NCBI RefSeq assembly: GCF_001949145.1
Contig: NW_019091425.1
Span: forward strand, 36,593 to 89,904
Reading direction: 5' to 3'
DNA length: 53,312 nt
Source of the DNA: Acanthaster planci
Taxonomy: Eukaryota; Echinodermata; Asteroidea; Valvatida; Acanthasteridae
In this document: positions 36,501 through 42,500 of the stretch, piece after piece
Numbering within the stretch: position 1 is the stretch's first letter
How the letters are laid out: every line of letters starts with the position of its first letter
Notes under the pieces: generated by a model
What the model was told of the DNA's origin: nothing
Databases searched by the model: none
What the model saw: the letters and a program-made list of their open reading frames with translations, nothing else
Made by a program: the position numbers and the translations under genes

Positions 36501-39500
36501 TATTTTTGTTTCTTATTTAAACTTGAGTCAAAAAATTGATATCAAGTTTATCCTAAAAGTCGTGAAACTACCGCTCAGGATCGATCTCTGATGCATGCTG
36601 TGGTGAATCTTGGTTGATTTGTGTATCAGCGGCGCCCTCTTTAGACTATTGTTAGTGCAATGCCACTGTGCGCATACGTGCGGTTTTCTTCCACACCCAA
36701 TCATGTGGAGTCGCAAAACCAGTGTCCACTTAATACCGTTGACAACTAGTGGCTCTTCCTTCTCATTCTTGGGAAAATAATGGTCACTTGTCACTTTCCA
36801 ACATAAAAAAAAACACCGACTGTTTTATCATGTTGACGTTCGGGAATTACAAATGGCAACTGAATAGTGTTCGGTAGGTTCTGTGCACAAATTATTGGGA
36901 GCCAAGGATGATGTTCCGTACAGCCGAATGTTCGGTATAGCGGTGTTCAGTATAGCGGCATTCCACTGTAGTTGTTAAGTATCATATTCACTGTATGATA
37001 ATTTAAAAATGAGAAAAATCCCGGAACTATGGCTTAAACTAAACTAACCAACAACCAAAGTTCCTTTAGGACACTGCATATGCCGTGTAACTTCTCATGA
37101 GTATTGATTTTACCTATACATGTATGTATATAGCTCTAACACTTGAGATAATCATGTCAAAGCATGAAAACATAAAGCAACTTTCTGATGTCTAAATGGT
37201 TTTGTCAGTTTTGTACTGATAAAAATTTGTTTTGACAATTGCGTACATTTCCTGTCCTAGAATCGCTATGTTGTCCCAAACAATGGCGACACCAGCTCTG
37301 GGGAGCTGATCTGGAATCCCAAAGACCCAGAGAAGCCGGACAACCAGTTCAACCCCTCGCTTGACTCGGACGTGCACGGCGAGAACTACTTTGACCGAGA
37401 CACCAAGACTTTGTGGGTTCTGGTGAAGGGGCCCAAGCCTGTTGAGATCCGCACCACAGCTGTCGTCATGGTTTCCTTTGGTGTCCCTGCCGTCTCACTG
37501 GATGACTTCTACGAGAGTGGGAACCTAGTGAAGAACCTGGCTAGCTTGCTCAACCTGGACCCCTCACAGATCCGGGTCGTGGAGGTGGTGCGGGAAGGAA
37601 CCCGTAGGCGACGACGCTTGGCCGAAGGCCAGTCTGGAGTGGAGTTGGAGATTGGACCACAGCCGACGCAGGAGATCGAGCCACCAGGAGAGGAGGCTAC
37701 CACAGAAGCTCCAACAACTACAAGTAAGAGTCAGAGTATAATTGAGGCCCGTCTGCCTTGATCAGAAGTACCCCTCAGCGGTCGAAGAGAGTGCATGTTG
37801 CTAGGGACTGTCAATTATGTTGTGTTGGTAGCCGCAGGACTGTAAGGCGTACATGTCATAGTCGTTTGTGCCAGCAAAGTGACGTCTCCACCAGAGGAGC
37901 TTCTTTTGCATCACTTTTACCAACCAAAGTGCATTGTGTCTGATAAGTCAGGATAAAAAAGAAAAGATATTGCTTCATGGCTTGCATTGTCCGCACATCA
38001 GTTCAGACCCTTTCAAAGTTAAGTTTGACTGGCCCACATGGGTGTTCTTGCCATCCCATGCGTAATGGAACCATGTGCTACACATCCATTGGCATATTGC
38101 AGGATTATGCATGATGTCGTCGCTAATGCCTGTCTGAGGGTTTGTAACAGTCCATGCTCATCAGCTATGCTAAATTTATAAACCAAAGTTTTACCTAATT
38201 TTATGTTTTTTCACTGTCACTGTAAAGATTATTTGCTTTATGATTTTATATTTGACAGTTTTCGGGTGATAAACATTCTGTCGGAACTTTTCTGTGAATG
38301 ACAATCAGTTTTATTTATTTATCTTTTTTCAATACTGTTGTTTCACGTGAGCACGCAAGCTGCAAACGACAGGTGTTTATCTGCAAGATGATAGGTAGCT
38401 GTTTGGAATTCTGTTGCGTTATGTTGTGAGTTTTCTTTGTCCCTCAGGATCCTCTGGCTCAGAGGTGGGCTATGAAGACCTCCTTCGGGTGACATCGCAG
38501 CTGGCTGACGGCATGCAGTTGGGGACGCTGTCCAAGTACTTTGGTGTTCCCATCAGTCTGACAATGTCTGAGCCTGCTCCCCCAGTGGTGGACCCCACTG
38601 GAGGAGTGCGGGCTACCAATGAGACAGGTGGAAGCCCCGATGTCCCCCCGGGATCAAAGCGGTAAGAAAAAAAAGAACTGGTTAACGCTGTTAGGGCAAC
38701 TCAGTTTACATTTGGTTAATCGATCGGTGCATTCATTTATTGAGTCACGTTTTTTGTTCAGTCAATCAAAAATTGACTTTTGGAACTTAAAAAGCACNNN
38801 NNNNNNNNNNNNNNNNNNNNNNNNNNNNNNNNNNNNNNNNNNNNNNNNNNNNNNNNNNNNNNNNNNNNNNNNNNNNNNNNNNNNNNNNNNNNNNNNNNNN
38901 NNNNNNNNNNNNNNNNNNNNNNNNNNNNNNNNNNNNNNNNNNNNNNNNNNNNNNNNNNNNNNNNNNNNNNNNNNNNNNNNNNNNNNNNNNNNNNNNNNNN
39001 NNNNNNNNNNNNNNNNNNNNNNNNNNNNNNNNNNNNNNNNNNNNNNNNNNNNNNNNNNNNNNNNNNNNNNNNNNNNNNNNNNNNNNNNNNNNNNNNNNNN
39101 NNNNNNNNNNNNNNNNNNNNNNNNNNNNNNNNNNNNNNNNNNNNNNNNNNNNNNNNNNNNNNNNNNNNNNNNNNNNNNNNNNNNNNNNNNNNNNNNNNNN
39201 NNNNNNNNNNNNNNNNNNNNNNNNNNNNNNNNNNNNNNNNNNNNNNNNNNNNNNNNNNNNNNNNNNNNNNNNNNNNNNNNNNNNNNTGCAGCTGATGTGC
39301 ATTCATAAAGGCACTTTACCTTTGAGGATCTGAAATGCACCACTTGTTTTGTTTTTGTTGCTGAATAAACCTTGTGTGAAAATTATCATGCAGAAGAAAT
39401 CAGCAGTTAATAATTAAAACCATAATTTGAAAGGGAATGATTTGATCAATTGGAAAGATAAACTTCGTAAACTTCAGGTCTATATAGTAATCATAAACTT

Positions 39501-42500
39501 TGGGCCTGGAAATGGTTTGCTTATTTCCGAGTCCAATAAGTGTATCAAAACATGACGGGCGCTATTGGAATCACACTCAGAAAACTAGACCGTTTGTTCA
39601 GGGTACTACTGCTTGTGATTGTCCTGCATTTGAGCATTTGTTCAAAAAGTTGTGCGAGAAATGTGCAGGCAATCTGCCTCGGGCAGAAGTACCCCCTTTT
39701 TGGTTGAAAAGAGTTGTGTTGGCCGGGAATGTTCATTTTGTTGGTAGCGATGCGACCGCAACACGTGCATTTCATAGTGGTTTGAGTGAACCGGTGAAGA
39801 AAATTGCACCCTCTCTTGGTTCAGCTTGAGGCTCATTTCAAATATTGAAATCTTATTCAAGTAACTCTACCATTCCTCAACCCACCCATTGTGATATATT
39901 ATTCCCACATGCCCCTAGGGAGTTGAGGTTATGACACCCATCGTAAGTTGTGGCGATGTGGTGACCCCCCAAGTTGGTGGTTTTTCACATCCTCAGGTAC
40001 GACGAAGTGATGCTGGAGGAGGAAGAGAAGGAGAATGAGAAGATAGGGGTGGAGATTGAGTACCGCACCCCTGATCACCTGGAGATGGGAACCCAACCCG
40101 ATGCAGCCTTTGAAGGGGAACCATTTTATCAACAACCCTCGGTGTACGTGGTGGATTCATCGGTGAGCATACAAATATCAGTCGATGTATCCAGCGGGGG
40201 GGGGGGAGAATGGTTGCCACTGGTGCAGACACAATTTACCATTTTTTTTATTATTTTTTTATGGAATTGAAAGCGCCAGTATTTTAGAATTGGCAATGAA
40301 TTTTTTTGGATGGTTCAGATTCTTTTATGGGTGGAAAAATCAATTTGGTCAGTCGTTTTTTTTAATTAAAAATCCATTTTGTGCCCCTTGGACTGTGGGC
40401 CTGGATATGCCATGGTACAAAATACCAGCTTTCGCCCCTACAAGCCCAGTTTAAATTTCAAATAATGACTTTGGTGCAACTTTATGCAACTCAAAGCCAA
40501 TTTTTGAATGGACAAATCATTTGGACAATTCACATCCAGCTTGGTGTGACTTGGGAATGTTTAGGAAGTTTTAGGAAAACATTTGTCCCGTAGCGTAACT
40601 TGGGTAGAATTTTGAAGAGGGGACCTTTGGGGGACACTCACTTTTTCAAGGGGCACTTCAAGCAGAGGAAGTGCAGCTTGTATGAGTTGTGTAAATTTTG
40701 AAATTTCAAATGGGGGTCTTCAGTGTACTCAGACCTTGGTTGATGAGGGGCCACATGCCCCCCTGTGGTTACGCCATCGGCTTTTTCAAATAGCACCGTA
40801 GAATTCTTCCAACAATCTCATCACGTGATGCTTCCTGCAGCGTGTCATACTGCCACAACTCGGCTCTCCCTCCAAACCATGGCGGCTGACTGCCTCAGTG
40901 AATCTGTCAACCCCACATGCCAATTCCATCAAACTATCTGGCAACACCACCATCCCGTTCTACGGTGGCTGGGCCAACTTCACCAGCCTCACCATCGCCA
41001 GCCTGCACTCAGGAGTGATCTTGGACTTCCGGGTCACCCATCCAGCAAACACAACACTGGCTGGCATCAGCTCGGCTGCCTTTGATGTGGTGGCTCTCCT
41101 GTCCAAAAGGCTGCAGATACGTTTCCCGGACGATTATGACCAGGTGGTGGTGGGGAATGAAGAACGTCTGAAGAGTCAATTTGAGGACTATGTTGTCAGA
41201 AAATATACCAACATCAGACTCGGAAATATTGAGATCCAAAAAGGTTGGTGAGCGCATACTTCAGTGGGATTTGTCAATGAATTTGTACAGGATATTGCAC
41301 GTTCAAGATAATACATTCCTTAGCAATGTAGAAAGGTGTGTCCATTCCATGTCAAGTGGACTAAGTCCTTGCCATGTGTGGCACTATCAGACACGAGATT
41401 GTCAGGATGGAGGATGGTGTGTGCTTTCCGCAATGGGATTGTGCGTCCACGTAGTCCTACCTTTTGGAGCTGCGTGTGATTGCACACACACACACACCAT
41501 CATAAGCCTTAAAACCCAGCCCCAAAAGGGTGTACGGTTGCATGTCTGAGTCTCCCTGTTCTGCATGCCTCAACGTGTATTCCTAGCATTAACATTTACT
41601 TCACATAGACTAACATAATCTGGGTGAAATTAATGCCCAGATTTCCTCTTCTATCCCCCCCTCAGGATCCATCCTGGTCTCTTTTGATCTGAAGGGTGAG
41701 GTAGAGGCTGCCCTCAAGGCCATGTGGACGGACATCCGTGAAGGAAACTTCTACTTTGAGTTTGACGGCCGTAAACTGAAAGCTGATGACTACCTGTTGG
41801 TCGACGGAAAGCCATACGGACCAATCAATGTAATGATTTGAAAGCAGATTGGTAGCATGAGTCGTTTGCGTTTGCGTTGGAGTCACGGTTACATGATTTT
41901 GTGTTATCATTGTCCCTGAGCAAGAGTGTTTATCAGAATTGTACCTTACATGAATAGCATCTGAAGAAAGTACATCCCTCTCTGATTAATAAAACCCTTT
42001 CCATTGAAGAGGGCTTCAAACATGGGATTAAGACAGTTTGACATTGCAGCAACAAAAGCAAAAGGCACCTCCAGAAATTCAATATTATAACAAAAATCAT
42101 GATTTTCCATTAAAATGCGAAACATTTTGGAGGTGGAAATCTTCTGTAGATATTACAAGCATTTAAATGAAGTTGTTCTTTAACCTTTAATCAAGGAGTT
42201 GGTTCAATGCCCTCATTCATATTTGTTGTTCCAGGTCCCCAGTCAAGGTTTGCCCGGCTGGGCCATTGCACTGATTGTCATCTTCTCTGTTGCCATGGTT
42301 TTACTGCTCCTCTTGGTTATCTACAAGTTTTTCATCCAAAAAGGTGAGGTTTGGATTATAAATCGATCAGTTATGCACATCAAAAAAATGTTTCCGACCA
42401 CCCTCTGTGCCCAAAGATGCAGATGTAAATATTAGGGGCCTTGCTGTTATTCATGTATTAATGTCATTGTTAAGTTTTTTTTCATGACTGATATTAATGT

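Larger units (their letters stand above)
28563..37260. other. Introns between exons 25 and 33
   Basis: Introns 28563-29996, 30359-31330, 31505-32300, 32482-33332, 33496-33996, 34230-35107, 35310-35872 and 36060-37260. Recognised elements are at 31697-31871, 31909-32138 and 36275-36968. A G/C-homopolymer stretch at 28740-28990 looks like another decayed repeat. Nothing else is identified. Confidence 0.55.

Noticed and set aside
38619-39343. Long open frames across 38798-39286 on both strands
   Set aside because: They consist of the run of N in the assembly and have no coding meaning.
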